64,000 nucleotides of DNA from Endomychus coccineus (GCA_958510875.1 OY294068.1:71650633-71714632), one strand, 5' to 3'. Shown: positions 1 through 11,960, counted from the first letter of the stretch. Notes: generated by a model not told the origin, from the letters alone. Translations and numbers: made by a program.

Positions 1-304
1 AACTTTCTCGATAATTCTGTTGAATAGCACAGCAAAATATCCTCATTTACGCCACAAATAATCTTGTTCTTACGCTCTCTTACGTTATATTGTAAAAGCT
101 TCAAATTCCTTCACGTATCGTTCCCCGGTTTTCTTGGGCAATAGTTGCAGCAGCCTCGTCGCGAATTTTCAGGATTTTCTACAAATCTTGCGTTTGAACC
201 ATTGTGTCGACATTTATCGAATGATTTTAATGTGTAAACACCGTTGCTACGGTTAAAGCACAGATGACTAGAAAATTCAATTTGAATTGAAGAAAAAAAA
301 AATC

Positions 305-660
305 TTACAAAATAATCATCCTGAAATATTAAGTATTTATAGTATAACGAAAAGTACTGAACGATACACGACTGATACGCAAATAACACACGCGATCGAT
401 AGAAAAAGCTCGGCTTAGCCGGTTTTACAAACTTCAATCTTGTCTGTTATTTGCTACATACCGGTCTTATGACATTAATAGCTACAACGACATAAGGCCG
501 ATATATAGCAAGTAACAGACTGAAGTTTGTAAAATCGAGGCGAAGCCGAGATTTCACTATCAATCGCATCTGTTATTTGAGTATCGGTCGTGTGTCGCCT
601 AAAACTTTCTTTTCAATCACAAATACTTAATATTCAATTATTTCCAGACATTGATAAGAA
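305..660. repeat. Foldback (inverted-repeat) element
   Basis: The two halves are imperfect reverse complements. Segment 320-468 pairs with 490-650, for example the CTCGGCTT / AAGCCGAG, TTTACAAACTTCA / TGAAGTTTGTAAA and ATTAAGTATTT / AAATACTTAAT pairs, around a spacer of about 25 bp. There is no coding content, so the ORF on the minus strand here is incidental. A non-autonomous foldback MITE is the simplest reading. I did not find a clear target-site duplication. Confidence 0.75.
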
Positions 661-839
661 CGGAGAAATCAAGAAATTCATAATTTTGAGCAATAGCAGT
701 TGCTCTTTCATATTGGTTATTGTACACGTACTAAATAACTTTTCTCTCAGTTAAAATGCTGTAATTTTTGTCAAAATATGAATAAAATTTGATTAAAAAA
801 TTTATCAAAAATATTATGCAACAGCTATTAACATACCAA

Positions 840-1095
840 GATACGTTATAAGTATCATTACGGAGCATAATTGGCACAATGACAATATAGATCTGAAAGC
901 TTTTCAAAAGCTGTATGAATTCATAAAGAGGCAGAACGCAGGCAACGGAGGAAGAGAGCCAAAGTGTTCTCTGATGGTGACTTCAGAAAGCTCCAGATAG
1001 ATACAAGGAACGAGGAATTTTTGCTGGCCAATGAATATGTTCTCACTCTATATTGAAGATTGATTTCAAAAACTTATAAATTCTACGTTATATTT
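840..1095 (+). pseudogene. Crypton-type tyrosine recombinase, N-terminal remnant
   Basis: Frames from about 890 read KLYEFIKRQNAG and then, after a frameshift, KRAKVFSDGDFRKLQIDTRNE. This resembles the DNA-binding/linker region of Crypton recombinases, where a basic stretch with a Lys-Val-Phe/Leu-Thr motif precedes the first catalytic box. The reading continues on the far side of an inserted element, at 4019 onward, which carries the catalytic boxes. The piece is broken by frameshifts and stops and cannot be functional. The call depends mainly on its position next to the better-preserved half. Confidence 0.5.
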
Positions 1096-4014
1096 GAGTC
1101 ATTCCACGTCAGAACAGCAACGCTCAATGGGTCAACATCTCCGATTTCGTTCAAATTTTGGGGATAGTTTCTCATTACCGAAAAAATAAGATTCTGAAAA
1201 TTTCAGGTCGATAGGAACTAAAATTTTGGATATATCGGGCAATAAAAAAATTTGGCCAATTTTAACGTGAAAAAAATTCAAAATCAAATTTATTCAGTAA
1301 AAATGAACTTTTAGGACCAAAAAATATTTGGGAAAGTCCAACTTGATGAGAAATTTTCCCAGGAATCCGATTAAATCGGAATATCTAACGTATTTAGCTG
1401 CCGCATGCGCAAAAAACTCGAAAAACTCAAAAATGCCACTTTTTCTTTTAAAATTCATAACTCAGCTGCTGCCACTTTTTCAAAATTTTCAGGGAAGGTG
1501 GCTGAAACTATGTACTTTCATGTAAAATATGCGAATCCATGCTTTTCATATGAAAATTTCCGTCAAAAGACCGAAAATACGGAAATTTGATATGTTTTAT
1601 TTTTTTCGTTATATTTTGGTAAGATGAGCATTGTAGAATTCAATCATGATTCAATAGAATTAAAAAAATAGGTTAATAAAATTTGAAATTAATTTTATTT
1701 AAATAATTCAATTTAGCAGAACGTGAAAAAAATATTGAAATCTAAAAAAGTGTGGTATAGGAATCTTCCATCCCTATACGAGTTTACCTAGAATCCCCAA
1801 ATAGACCTTAATTATATTAATTATTATGTAAGTATATGTTTAGATCTCGGATCTGTGTCACCAAGCAATATGTTAATATATTACATAATGGCTAACCTAG
1901 ATACCTTGAATCGTAGATTAGTTTAGTAGAACAATAACATATAACATCACATTTGATATAACATACTTATGTAGGACATGCAATGATATATATATTCATT
2001 CATAATATTCATAAGAATCAATCGATCATTAGTAGTAGTATACAGTATATTCATTGTCCACGCATCTTGACAGTATAGTCAATGTACCTGTCTAAGTTGT
2101 AATTACTGAGAGTAAGGCATTAAGCCATAATGGCGCCGAGCTCTACCTTAAGTAAAGTGACTCTTTTTTAAAGTGATGTGTTTCCTTCCCCTATACCTTC
2201 ACCAGGACCACGGGTCAGTTAGGGCGAACCACCCAACTTAAGATCTTCCTCTTTACATGGAAGAGCATAAGACCCTTCCTCATTACAAAAGTTGCAATCA
2301 CAGGTCTATGGATTTGATGTTTTTAAACTTTTCTTAATAATTTTGATATTTTTTTATTCGGTTTATTTCCCCACAGGAAAATTTATTCAACAATGTTGTG
2401 TGATATTATGGATACATTTAAAAATTCAATATCAATTCTTGTAAATAATCAAATGAGCATTTTTTAATTCCACTGTGACATTTGACAGTATGAAATTATA
2501 ACCAATCTTTAAATTTCTATCGGAGTACACGTATTTATTTTCACCTATTTGGTCCATTATTGATATTTCAGCTTCAAGCATATCATCGTTCCATGTTTTG
2601 TCAACTATAAAACTAACATATGTATTGGATACCCAATCGTAAATGTTTTTATTTAACAAATCAAAAATCAGTTCATTCTTTTCATCATTTCCAATAATTT
2701 TACAAGCAATTATTCCATCTGACTTTGGAATGAATCTGTGAAAGCTTCTGGTACTAAGTATTGTTTGTGCTTCACTGATTTCTGAATTCCGGATGAGGTG
2801 AATTTTGTGCAGTCAATCAAGAACGGTTCTATTGATTTCATATCATTTTTACAAGAATCATACAAATCTCTTGCTGTGAGGATTTGATTCGTCTTCGGAC
2901 GTCGCAAGCTTTCTCTTGCTGCTTGTCTTTTTAAACTGCCATCAATATCATCATAAGCAGATTTACCATATGCGATGTCGCAAAAAAGTTCCAAATTCCT
3001 GTCAGACCATGTTTTTTTGTACTAGTTAGGCTTATCCATCCGTGAAATATTCAAGTTGAGTAATTTTTGGAAAATGATTTTTCATATAATCAATCACGTA
3101 TTTAGTGAATGTTTGCACCATTGCATTGTCATGCTTCAAATCTTCTTTGAGAAAACAAAGAGATTTGTATTTTCCATGGATATTCTTGAAAATGGATTAT
3201 AAATGAAAATGTATATGGTGTCATCAATTATATTATTTAATATAATTACATATAAGAAAATTTTGGATTTTAATCTACATTTGATATACAAGAAAGTGAT
3301 ATACTTACAATAATTTCAAAGAAATTAATTGTTATACCTTCGTTTCTTTTACGTTATTCTGATGAATGGGAAATTAATTACTTCTTGGATATGTAAATTT
3401 TTGTTTGATGAATCAGAAGATTCACATGGTTACTTATTTCAAGTACAAGCGCATGCACAGAACGGATTCTCCAATGCTCATCGTACCAAAATATAACGAA
3501 AAAAATAAAAAATATCAAATTTCCGTATTTTCGGTCTTTTGACGAAAATTTTCATATGAAGAGCATGGATTCGCAGATTTCACATGAAATTACATTGCTT
3601 CAGCTACCTTCCCTGGAGATTTTGAAAAAATCGAAGTGGTAGCAGCTGAGTTATGAATTTTTGAAGAAAATGTGACATTTTAGAGTTTTTCGAGTTTTTT
3701 GCACATGCGTCAGCTAAATACGCTAGATATTCTGATTTAATCGGATTCCTGGGAAAATTTCCTATCAATTTGGACTTTTCCAAATATTTTTTGGTCCTGA
3801 AAGTTCATTTTTACCGAAGAAATTTGATTTTGAATTTTTTGCCGTTAAAATTGGCCAAATTTTTTTATTGGCCGATATATCCAAAATTTCAGTTCCTATT
3901 GACCTGAAATTTTCAGGATCTTATTTTTTCGGTAATGAGAACCTATCCCCAAAATTTGAACAAAATCGGAAATGTTGACCCATTGAGCGTTGCTGTTCTG
4001 ACGTGGAATGACTC
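1096..4014. mobile_element. 2.9-kb DNA transposon with ~530-bp inverted repeats, inserted in Crypton
   Basis: The outer ends are GAGTCATTCCACG at 1096 and its reverse complement ending at 4014. The inverted arms run about 1096-1620 and 3482-4014 and are near mirror images throughout. ATTT occurs directly outside both ends (1092-1095 and 4015-4018), a candidate 4-bp target-site duplication. The interior carries a minus-strand coding remnant (2432-3180). The superfamily is not certain; the long arms and single transposase-like protein suggest a cut-and-paste element. Confidence 0.8.
2432..3180 (-). pseudogene. Transposase-like protein remnant (RNase H-like fold inferred)
   Basis: Minus-strand frames read, in order: FLKEDLKHDNAMVQTF, then EYFTDG followed by a stop, then LFCDIAYGKSAYDDIDGSLKRQAARESL, and a C-terminal part with VSFIVDKTW. 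This order (late Asp in a Y-F-S/T-D-G motif, then a His/Ala-x-G-K-S...D-G-x-G-x-x-K-R motif) matches an uncharacterised protein family I know from insect repeats, where it behaves as a transposase. The G-K-x-x-x-D-x-x-x-G-x-x-K-R element is visible. Internal stops and frame changes (around 3000-3030 and 2660-2710) make it a pseudogene. It sits centrally between long inverted repeats, as expected for the element's own gene. Confidence 0.6.
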
Positions 4015-4018
4015 ATTT

Positions 4019-4600
4019 GAGTTGTTGCAATTTTCGGATTATTTGGAACATGTCGATGTGATGGAATATATAAACCCATTAATGAAGTATGACAATCAAT
4101 CACAGTAAGAATTACGAATCACCATTGTCTCTGATGGTGCTTCAGATCTTGACCAAACCACACAAATTGTTTTTTACAATCAAAGGAAATGTAGCGTACA
4201 ACGAATCCACAAGAGCTCTTTTGTTCCTAAAATGATTGCTACTTTTCTGGGTCTAACCAACATTGAACAATACACGAGTCATTGCTTGAGGATAATTTCT
4301 GCTACAATTCTGGCTTATACAGGTAACCGTTATGAAGAGGTTCAAGTATAGCTGATTCGTACGTATAGGTATCGGTCGAGAACAAGATCATGGTAGCAAA
4401 AAGAATATATGGCAGTGAAGTATCTGATGACACTTTCAGTTCACCAGTTCAAGGCGAAATTATTCATAATAGAGATTCAACAGACGTTTTGCACATTGCT
4501 TCTTCACATATAGAGATTTCACAGATGTCTGTATCAGGAATTACCTTCTCCAGTTTGAAAGATTGTAACATCAATGTATATCATGGCAAGCAGGAGTAGT
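4019..4600 (+). pseudogene. Crypton-type tyrosine recombinase, catalytic C-terminal half
   Basis: The frame from about 4021 reads VVAIFGLFGTCRCDGIYK, resembling the box I region with its catalytic Arg (here in TCRCD). After a frame change, 4172-4350 reads PKMIATFLGLTNIEQYTSHCLRIISATILAYTG, which holds the conserved His-x-x-Arg of tyrosine recombinases (HCLR) in the context typical of Cryptons (normally G-H-S-F-R-R-T-S-A-T). The last part, 4390-4599, ends in FSSLKDCNINVYHGKQE, like the short tail after the nucleophile in this family. Stops at 4348-4350 and a lost tyrosine segment show it is dead. It is the downstream half of a gene split by the 1096-4014 insertion. Confidence 0.7.
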
Positions 4601-4974
4601 GATGATAAATTTCAGTTTTTATTCATTATTGTTTCAAGTTCCGTCTGATTATATCAATAAATACATATTAAATTTTCATTATTTATCATCATTCAATTTC
4701 TTGTTGACCTTTATTGTTTTTTTTGTTATGTTATTTTTGTTGTTATTATGTCGTATTATCACCGTACAAATACAGTTATGACTTACTTACCAGCCTACTT
4801 TTGTATATGTAGACAAAAGGTTTAATATCCGAAAACCGATATAAAAAGTTCACAGGAGGAAAGCGAGTTGTAGGGTAACACTTTCCGGTCTAGTGATGTA
4901 ATGTTCCAATTTCCTTACGAACATTTAGTTTTCCAGACAGCGTAATATAAATTGCTAATAAACATTCATCTTTT

Positions 4975-5160
4975 TTATGATGTGTTTCGGCGGATAATAT
5001 GCATATTGATTGTTGTTACGTTTTCTTGGATTGCTACTGTTATTACTTCTAGGTAATTTTCGTTATAGTTACTCATATGATAATGTTTGATGTTGCTTTT
5101 AATTAAAACCGCTGAGCCTTTGTTAGCCGTTCCACCCGGATGATTAGTATAGTACATATT
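4975..5160 (-). pseudogene. LINE apurinic-type endonuclease fragment
   Basis: The translation contains YYTNHPGGTANKGSAVLIKSNIKHY, which matches the N-G/H-P-x-G-x-A-x-G-G-x-A-I-L-I-K segment of the endonuclease domain of APE-type non-LTR retrotransposons, followed by a strand with VITVAIQ. It is a single short piece of about 60 residues with no neighbouring catalytic motifs in frame, so it is a truncated copy. Confidence 0.6.
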
Positions 5161-6290
5161 GTTGTATTTTGGGATTTTTATTCAGATCTGTTGTGTGAAA
5201 TATTAGTTCAGATATGAATTTTAAGTCTATATTCTCAGTAGAAAATGTTTTACTATACTTCATGTATGTGTTAAAGTGAGCCGTTGGCACGCCAGGCACA
5301 TACTCCATTAACTGTATCATTTTTTGATCTTATTGATCTCCACGATAAGCAGTTTCATCGTGTTTTTTAGCTTGGCAATACAAAGCGTCTTTTACAATTT
5401 GCAGAATGATTTTCATCAGTCTGGACATTTTACTTTGTTGTCTTGGACAGTGTTCCATTTCTGACTCTCGTCCTTCTCAGCAGCCATATCCCAGTCACTA
5501 GATCTATTGATATATTGCAGTCAGATGGTTTGAACCACCCAGAACATATTTCTAGCCCATATCTATACAACATTCTTTGAGTGATGACCTAGACTGACCG
5601 AATATTGCTTGTCTTTTGTGATATAATGCTTCGCTTTTTGATGGTATGTATATTTCACTCCCTCTACCACATTGAATGCAGGAAAGGCCTCCATTTGTAT
5701 AGCCCTATTTTGTGCATGTGTCCTCTCATTGAGCTGTGAGGAGACCTTATATTATGTTAACCTGGCTTACTCATGTTGAGTAGCTCTTCAGTTTTGTTTT
5801 CCGGAGGATTTCCCGTGATGCTTGCGATGAGTTTCATTCCAGCGCTCTCTTTGTTGTTGTTTAATTCAGACTATGCATATTTGGACAATGGCTTTTGTCA
5901 CTCTGCATACAGATACAGAATATATGAGGCTGGTCCTATAGTGTCCTGAGATCCACATCAAAGATATGTTGTCGTGTTGTACCAGAGCCTTGAATCCTTC
6001 ACGGCATTCTCATAGAAGTCTAGAAGAATTTTAGTTCGCACTTCGACTAGTTCACTGTCTAGAGCCGCTACGATGAAGCTTTCCTCTGCAGTTGTGTTTA
6101 GTAGAGATATGAGCCGGTAAAGGTTACCAATTCTGGATAGGAGGGAGATTGGGATTGATACTTTGTCAAATCCTCATCGTTATCATATGAGAGATGATTG
6201 AATGTTGCCTGTTCTCGTTATGCCACTTAGCCAGCAGTCATGGATTTTTGTTTCCCTACTTCTCTCGCTATATATGATATAAGGGATATT
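5160..6290 (-). other. Probable degraded LINE remains, including an RNase H-like scrap
   Basis: Minus-strand frames around 5950-6000 give NISLMWISGH, reminiscent of the W-V-P-G-H signature in LINE RNase H domains. Short stretches around 5650-5720 resemble a LINE C-terminal region. Stops are frequent and no frame is open for long. Nothing else is recognised in this stretch. Confidence 0.3.
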
Positions 6291-6598
6291 CGGTTCGAAA
6301 AAATTTTACAGAAATTTCCATTTTGAACGTCTCTCAATCGACTTAGAGTTTTTTCAAGATGGTGTCTTCCGTATTGGTCTTACGGATTTAAAATTTGGCA
6401 AATCGCTCTCTAGGGGTGGAAATAAGAACAGCATTGTTTAAGGGTGCGATACTCTCGTTCCAAATGGTATTTTTGGCATCCGTCTACAGCTTCTCGAATG
6501 AAATTATAGTAGTTCATCGAAACATGATGACAACATTGTTATTTAACGTCTTTGATTCGCAGTTTCTGAATAATTTCCAATACATTTGAGACGCAGAA

Positions 6599-7436
6599 GT
6601 GTTGGAAAGCTATGCTAATAAAGTGGAAGTCAGTGATCGATTGATCACATTTTATTTCACTTGTTGTGGATGTGATGTACTGAAAGAAGAACTGTTGTAT
6701 CCCTATCATATTAAAACAGTTCAAGACTTATTGCCCATGGATCCAGGTCATCGGCTAGATTTCTGTCGGCTTATTGTCCAAAGACAAAACGCAAACCCCA
6801 ATTTTTGTAGAAGAATTCTGTTCACGGACGAAGATACTTTCACGAGATGTGGTCTTTTTAACCTCCATAATGAACATTTCTATGCTGATGAAAATCCTCA
6901 TGAAACGGAAGTTACATATTTTCAGAATCAAACTAAAATCAATGTTTGGGTTGGAATTGTGGATAACTTTATTATTGGCCCTACCGTTATACCCGATCGA
7001 TTGAACGGGGAAAACTACTTGAACTTTTTGGAACAAAGGCTACTTGAACTGTTGGAAGACTTGCCCTTACACATTCGTCGTGGCCTGGTTTATCCATGAT
7101 GGTGCACCTCCTCATTTCGCATTAGCTGTGAGGCAACATTTGAATGCGGAATATCCAGATCGCTGGATAGGTAGAGGACACGATGCACCAGTGAACTGGC
7201 CGGCCCGCTCCCCTGATTTGACGCCCTGCGACTTCTTTCTATGGGGCGCTTTGAAGTCGAAAGTTTATGCAGCTCCAGCAAACACACGAGAGGAATTGTT
7301 GCAACGAATTAATCATGAAGCGGATTCATTGAAGAATGATCCTGAAGTACTAGCCAGAATTCAATCCAATTTCTTGAAACGAATTAATTTGTTTATTCAG
7401 GAAAATGGGCAACATTTCGAACAATTGATGCCTTAG
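6599..7436 (+). pseudogene. Tc1/mariner-superfamily transposase, DD43D spacing, N-terminally truncated
   Basis: The reading frame begins inside the protein at ...CDVLKEELLYPYHIKTVQDLL, just before the catalytic core, so the DNA-binding N-terminus is missing. The first catalytic Asp is in ILFTDEDTF. The second is in FIHDGAPPHF. The third is in RSPDLTPCDFFLWG. I count 43 residues between the last two Asp, longer than the 34 of classic mariner. A one-base frameshift near 7085 splits the frame between the core and the HDGAPPH motif. The final residues NGQHFEQLMP and the stop at 7434-7436 match the usual end of these proteins. No terminal inverted repeats were found nearby. Confidence 0.85.
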
Positions 7437-8185
7437 CGATTTCTCAAAAAGTTTTGTTGTTTCTTTCAATTTAGCATTTGGTTTTCCTAAATAATCACAT
7501 CGTTTTCCCATTTCTATTGTTTTTATTATTCGTGTTTTACCGAGATAGTAACCATTTCAGTGTTAGTGAAATTTTGAGCCATAATTTTATAAAATTTTTA
7601 CGGAAAGCAAAGTAAAAACTGACAGTTTTGAGAATAAATTCTCCAAATGCCAAAATGACATTAGAAAAGCAAAGGCAACGAAGGTATTTTAATCAAGTAA
7701 AATTAGTAAGCCAAAATTGCAGAGACTCGAAAATTATTTTTTCAAGCTAATCCGTTGATTTTATCAAAATTTTCTAGGAGTAAGAAAAGTTTTCAAATTA
7801 GATAAGCTATCTATATAAAAAATATAGAGTGAATTACAGCGACCACAAAAAAGTTCTGGACACTTTTCCAGTTACATTCTCAAGTTTCAGCCATTTCTAT
7901 GATCTCTAAGGCTCTATGCTCCGCTCTCAAAAACGGCTATTATTGACAGTAACTCACCTGCCAAATATTGTGAAAGTCCTACATCACGTTCTCAAGTTAT
8001 ACCGAAAAAACAAAATTATTTTTGCAACTTTGAAGCCCTCTACCGGCTAAACAAGACACTTGAGGCAAAAATAAAAAGGCTCATCAAATTTTTTTCGAAT
8101 CAAAGAATCTTCTGTTCCATTTTAGCCACGCAGTTCGAGGGCACCCTGTATAATGAAATTTCCTGAATATGGAGATATCTTCGAA
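7437..8185. other. Non-coding stretch, no gene recognised
   Basis: AT-rich sequence with no coding homology. Around 7850-8150 there are sentences such as GGCACCCTGTATAATG typical of dispersed insect repeats, but no ends could be defined. Confidence 0.4.
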
Positions 8186-8263
8186 CCATAGGCGGGTTTC
8201 GAACCCACATACCTGGATGCCTAGTCCAGCGTGCTTACCAATCGTATTCGATGCTCCGCCATA
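8186..8263 (-). repeat. tRNA-like sequence, probably a SINE head
   Basis: Read on the minus strand, the sequence has an anticodon-like hairpin CTGGA-CTAGGCA-TCCAG with a 7-nt loop and a T-arm-like hairpin GTGGG-TTCGAAA-CCCGC carrying the B-box GGTTCGAAACC. A D-arm-like segment with TTGGTAAGCAC lies upstream. The acceptor ends do not pair well and there is no CCA-ready end, so a functional tRNA is unlikely. A tRNA-derived SINE 5' region or a tRNA pseudogene fits better. Confidence 0.45.
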
Positions 8264-8534
8264 GATCAACTAGTCACGCACATCCATCTTAAGTTCAATC
8301 GTTTTGAATTGAGAAGTGTAGGTATGAGTATTACCATGATCGGCAATCACTCTGATTCAATGACAGCATCCCGGTTCTTATATATTACAAAAGAACTGAC
8401 TGACAAATGTTCTGGGTAAGTATAAGCAAGTTCAAGCTTTCTTTTTCCAATTGGCCACAATTGTGTGACGGCCCTTCTTTTTTCCAAAAATTCCGTTTAA
8501 ATAAGAAAATTTAATTAAAATAGAAGCAGGTACT

Positions 8535-8990
8535 CTCAGGTCTCAGCTACGCTCGTCTAACGTGCGATGTATCAAAGGGAATTTTCTTGCGACTAAAATA
8601 TACACGAAGCGGGTAAAAGCTAGCGGCCGATAGCCGAAAACGTTTATTACAACTGGCACCGGACGCACGGGGCACGGAACGGCCCCAAATTAGCAAGATC
8701 GAGGTAAAATGTGTAAACTCTAACTGACGCGCAGCGAGCTCCTCGAGGCATATGTCAAAATGATTACGTTCGTAACTAATGACATAGGACGTCTGGCGTT
8801 CATGCAATTGTGTTTTTATACAATTCGAACCTTCTAATTTCGATAGGCCACGTGAAAATCCCGGAGTCTGAAGCGCTACAGACTTCTGAGTGTTATAACA
8901 TTCGTATAAAATTGCGAAATTTCGCACTTTTAGAAACTTCAAATTAATTAATTTGACACAAGTAAAACACACGTTTTAGATTCCACAACC
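8535..8990 (-). other. Possible solo LTR (GC-richer block)
   Basis: This block is clearly richer in GC than its surroundings. On the minus strand it reads from TGTGGAATC... to a segment with a polyadenylation-like AATAAA (GTAATAAACG near 8645), followed by about 100 bp ending ...CTGAGACCTGAGAG. That layout is like an LTR R-U5 end. The 141-codon ORF across it looks accidental. I could not confirm a target-site duplication or matching TG...CA ends, so this is tentative. Confidence 0.3.
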
Positions 8991-8999
8991 ACCCTTGAC

Positions 9000-9414
9000 C
9001 AAGGTAATTTTTGATATCCCGGTGTGATAAACCGTCTTTCTACGTCCTTATCTGTTTCTAAGTATTCAAAATATTTCTTAGGTTCTTATTGGTGTTCAAC
9101 TAACTTATAATTTGTAGACCACAGTTGATTTGTATGGCATTTGGAATGAACGAGAACGTTGGTTTATTTTTATTTTAGTTATTTCATTTTTCACTTTTTT
9201 GTTCTGTCGTGGCAATCGATTGTTTGCGCTCAAGCATGTTCTTTTATCCTTTAAACAATCGAGGCATATCTCGGAAATTCAAAAGGCAGATACCAAATCG
9301 TTCTATTTCACCACTTGGCCACATTTGAATATCAATAACATGGCAAAATTTCACTAAAGGCAGATTCAGGATGAGGATATAAGACTAAAAATATACTTTT
9401 CTAGTAAATACATC
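9000..9414. other. No gene recognised
   Basis: AT-rich sequence with short ORFs only. No repeat structure or protein similarity was seen. Confidence 0.4.
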
Positions 9415-11070
9415 TCTATGGCTATTTGTAACAGTTGACAAATTACTGATCAAGGAATGCAAGATTCAAAAATCAACTTTAAGATTGTCTCAAATAATTG
9501 AACAGAAAATGTGTGATAAACGCTCATTTTGATTAACACACATCTCAACGTGTCATTGGAATGAAGTTTTTGGTAGGTTGTAATAACATTAACAAATTAG
9601 ATCAATCAAAGTAATTGTGAAGTTAACAGCAAGGAATACCTTCTCTCCTAGTTTCTGTTGCACTCCATATTTTATAAAATTTAACAAGATAAGTAGTATC
9701 GAGACTCAAATAAGTTTGGAGTCATTATATATGAAACCATTTTAATTTAATGTTTTCATTGAAGTGAATTCAGAATTAGAATAAATATGTTTGTGATATT
9801 AATTGAAACGTTGTTTTATTATCACTATTCTTGAAAATTGTGATCATGAATTTGAAATAGTTCCATCTAGATTTCAATCTAAGGAAGGTAAGTACGTAAA
9901 AAGGATAATACATAACGGATTACACTTTTTCAGGGAGTGTCATAATCAAAGGCAACAATATATTGATCAAGAAGTGCAAAATTCAAAAATGAACGCCTAC
10001 ATTATTTCAAATAAGTGAACAGTTAATGTGTTATAAGCGCTCTTACACATTGCCCATTTTGATTAATACCCATCTCAACCTATTATTGGAATAAAGTTTT
10101 CATTGTTCTTAATATTGCTGGTGTAATACTTCTGAAAGCGTTGATCACTCTTTGCTTCATATTCTGGATTGATGTTGGTAAATCTTTGTAGACAATATCT
10201 TTAACGTATTCCTATAAAGACATTTTGGTAAGATCTTGGGATATAGCAGGTCATTTAGTGTGATCATTCCTTCCAATCTACTGAAGTGGGACACACTTTT
10301 TTTTTAAATAAATTTCTTTGGGTAATGATTTCAGTTGACAATTTATTGATCAAAAAGTGCAAAATTCAAAAACAAACTCCAAGATTGTTTCGAATAAGTG
10401 AACAGAAAATGTGTATTAAGCGCTCTTACACGTTGCTCATTTTGATTAATACACATCTCAACGTGTCATTGAAATGAGATTTTCATTGTTCTTGATATAG
10501 CTGGTAGGATGCGGGAATCACTATCTCCTTCATATTCTGGATTGTCGTTGGTGAATATTCATAGACAATATCTTTAACGTATTCTTGGAAAAAATTACCT
10601 GAACATCTGCGGATCTAGCAGGTCGTTTAGTGTGACTATTCCTTTCAATCCATTGAAGTAGCACGAATACATTCAAAACTTCAATAGGATGTGTGTCATT
10701 ACATAATCAGAATCCATTCTGAACTCAAATAAAATAACTATCAGAAGTTTGATTTTCACTAATTTAATAGATAAATGTATATTATTTCGTAGCTTCTTCA
10801 AGCAGAGCACTGTGATATTTGTTTGAAGAAGTTATGGTAGTAATATATTTATTCATGAAACCACATCTTATTCTGATTTCCTTCAGGAATGTTTGCTCAT
10901 AATATTGGTAGATTGTTTTTCAAAAGTCTAAGATAAATCGCACCATCGCACCTATCAAAGTACCATCAAGGATCTCCAATAAAAGAGATGTGTATCATCA
11001 AAATAGCCAGAACCCCAAGATTTTTTGTGAGTATATTCTTGGAGTTTGTACTCATTATTCAATAAATCGA
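9415..11070 (-). pseudogene. Decayed mariner-like element with a repeated transposase 3' end
   Basis: Reading the minus strand from 11070 down, 10820-10960 gives GAIYLRLLKNNLPIL then PEGNQNKMWFH, matching the block before the D-G-A-P motif of mariner relatives. At 10085-10240 a frame reads DIVYKDLPTSIQ and RVINAFRSITPAILR, a clear transposase C-terminus ending in a stop. Related but more decayed C-terminal copies lie at about 10290-10685 (with DIVYEYSPTTIQNMKE) and 9415-9590. All three share the 3' tail (CACATCTCAACGTGTCATTG on the plus strand). The three ends are direct repeats about 0.4-0.5 kb apart. All copies are dead. Confidence 0.65.
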
Positions 11071-11960
11071 ATACGATAACAAATAGCCATAGGGATGTAT
11101 TTACAGAAGAAGTTGAAATACATGTAAAGACGTGTCATGAGAAAATTTATTTGAATTGGCAGGGATATCTTTGTTATGGAATGAACACGAATCTTGCTGA
11201 TTCGTTATGTGTTGTCTGTTATAAGCACTGTATGTGATAATGATCCATTAATCTATGGATGCGTCTGTCATGTAAATTGTATGTGATCACATTAGGTGTC
11301 AGAAAGGTCGAAATATTTAAGTAATTCCAACCTGAAAAACTAGGTCGGATGTTATCTTCGATATTTTTAGAATTAAACACACCTGAGAAATTGTCAAATT
11401 CCCCAAGCTCAAGCATCAACTGACCTACCGATTTGGAAGACTGGTGTCGAATTTCAACCGTCTAGTGACGGAGAAAATTCCAGTGGTGAATCTACCACTT
11501 CGGTTCTTGCCGCTGTCTAGAATGAAGGAAGAGAACGGATAAGATAGGAAAATAGATGGAAAAGAACAATTAGTAAAGTATCTAGGCATTCAGGAAAGGC
11601 ATACGTTCATGTTAGTGTCCACGAAAATGTCACACACTGTTTACAATAGACGAAATGAGTCATATTTTCGAAAATTTCCAACCGTTAGGAAATTTTGATT
11701 TGCTGACTACTCACCTTAATATTCACATCAACGTGGTGAATAAAGGTAGATTCACACGTGCGATGGATCCAAATGAGCGAACAAAACGCCAATGTAGGTT
11801 TTGAGGAAAGTGTTAATGTGTGCAAGGATTTTGTAAGAAAAGCTAAATATGTGTGTTATGGGAGAATCACTAGAGCTTTGATGAATAAAACAGTTGGAGG
11901 ACAACTGAATTCCCACCTGTTGGCAGACAAGGCAAACAGTCTAGCAAAAATGTAACCTCC
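11071..11960. other. No gene recognised
   Basis: Mostly AT-rich, with short ORFs. An open frame at 11758-11955 lies just upstream of, and in the same direction as, the transposase-like gene that begins near 11960. It could be that gene's extreme N-terminus, but I see no supporting motif. Confidence 0.35.

Noticed and set aside
8186..8263. Functional tRNA gene
   Set aside because: The acceptor stem does not form and the D-arm is irregular, although the anticodon- and T-arms look good.
8547..8972. 141-codon protein on the minus strand
   Set aside because: The base composition, the AATAAA-like site and the LTR-like layout fit a non-coding element better. No start context or domain was recognised.
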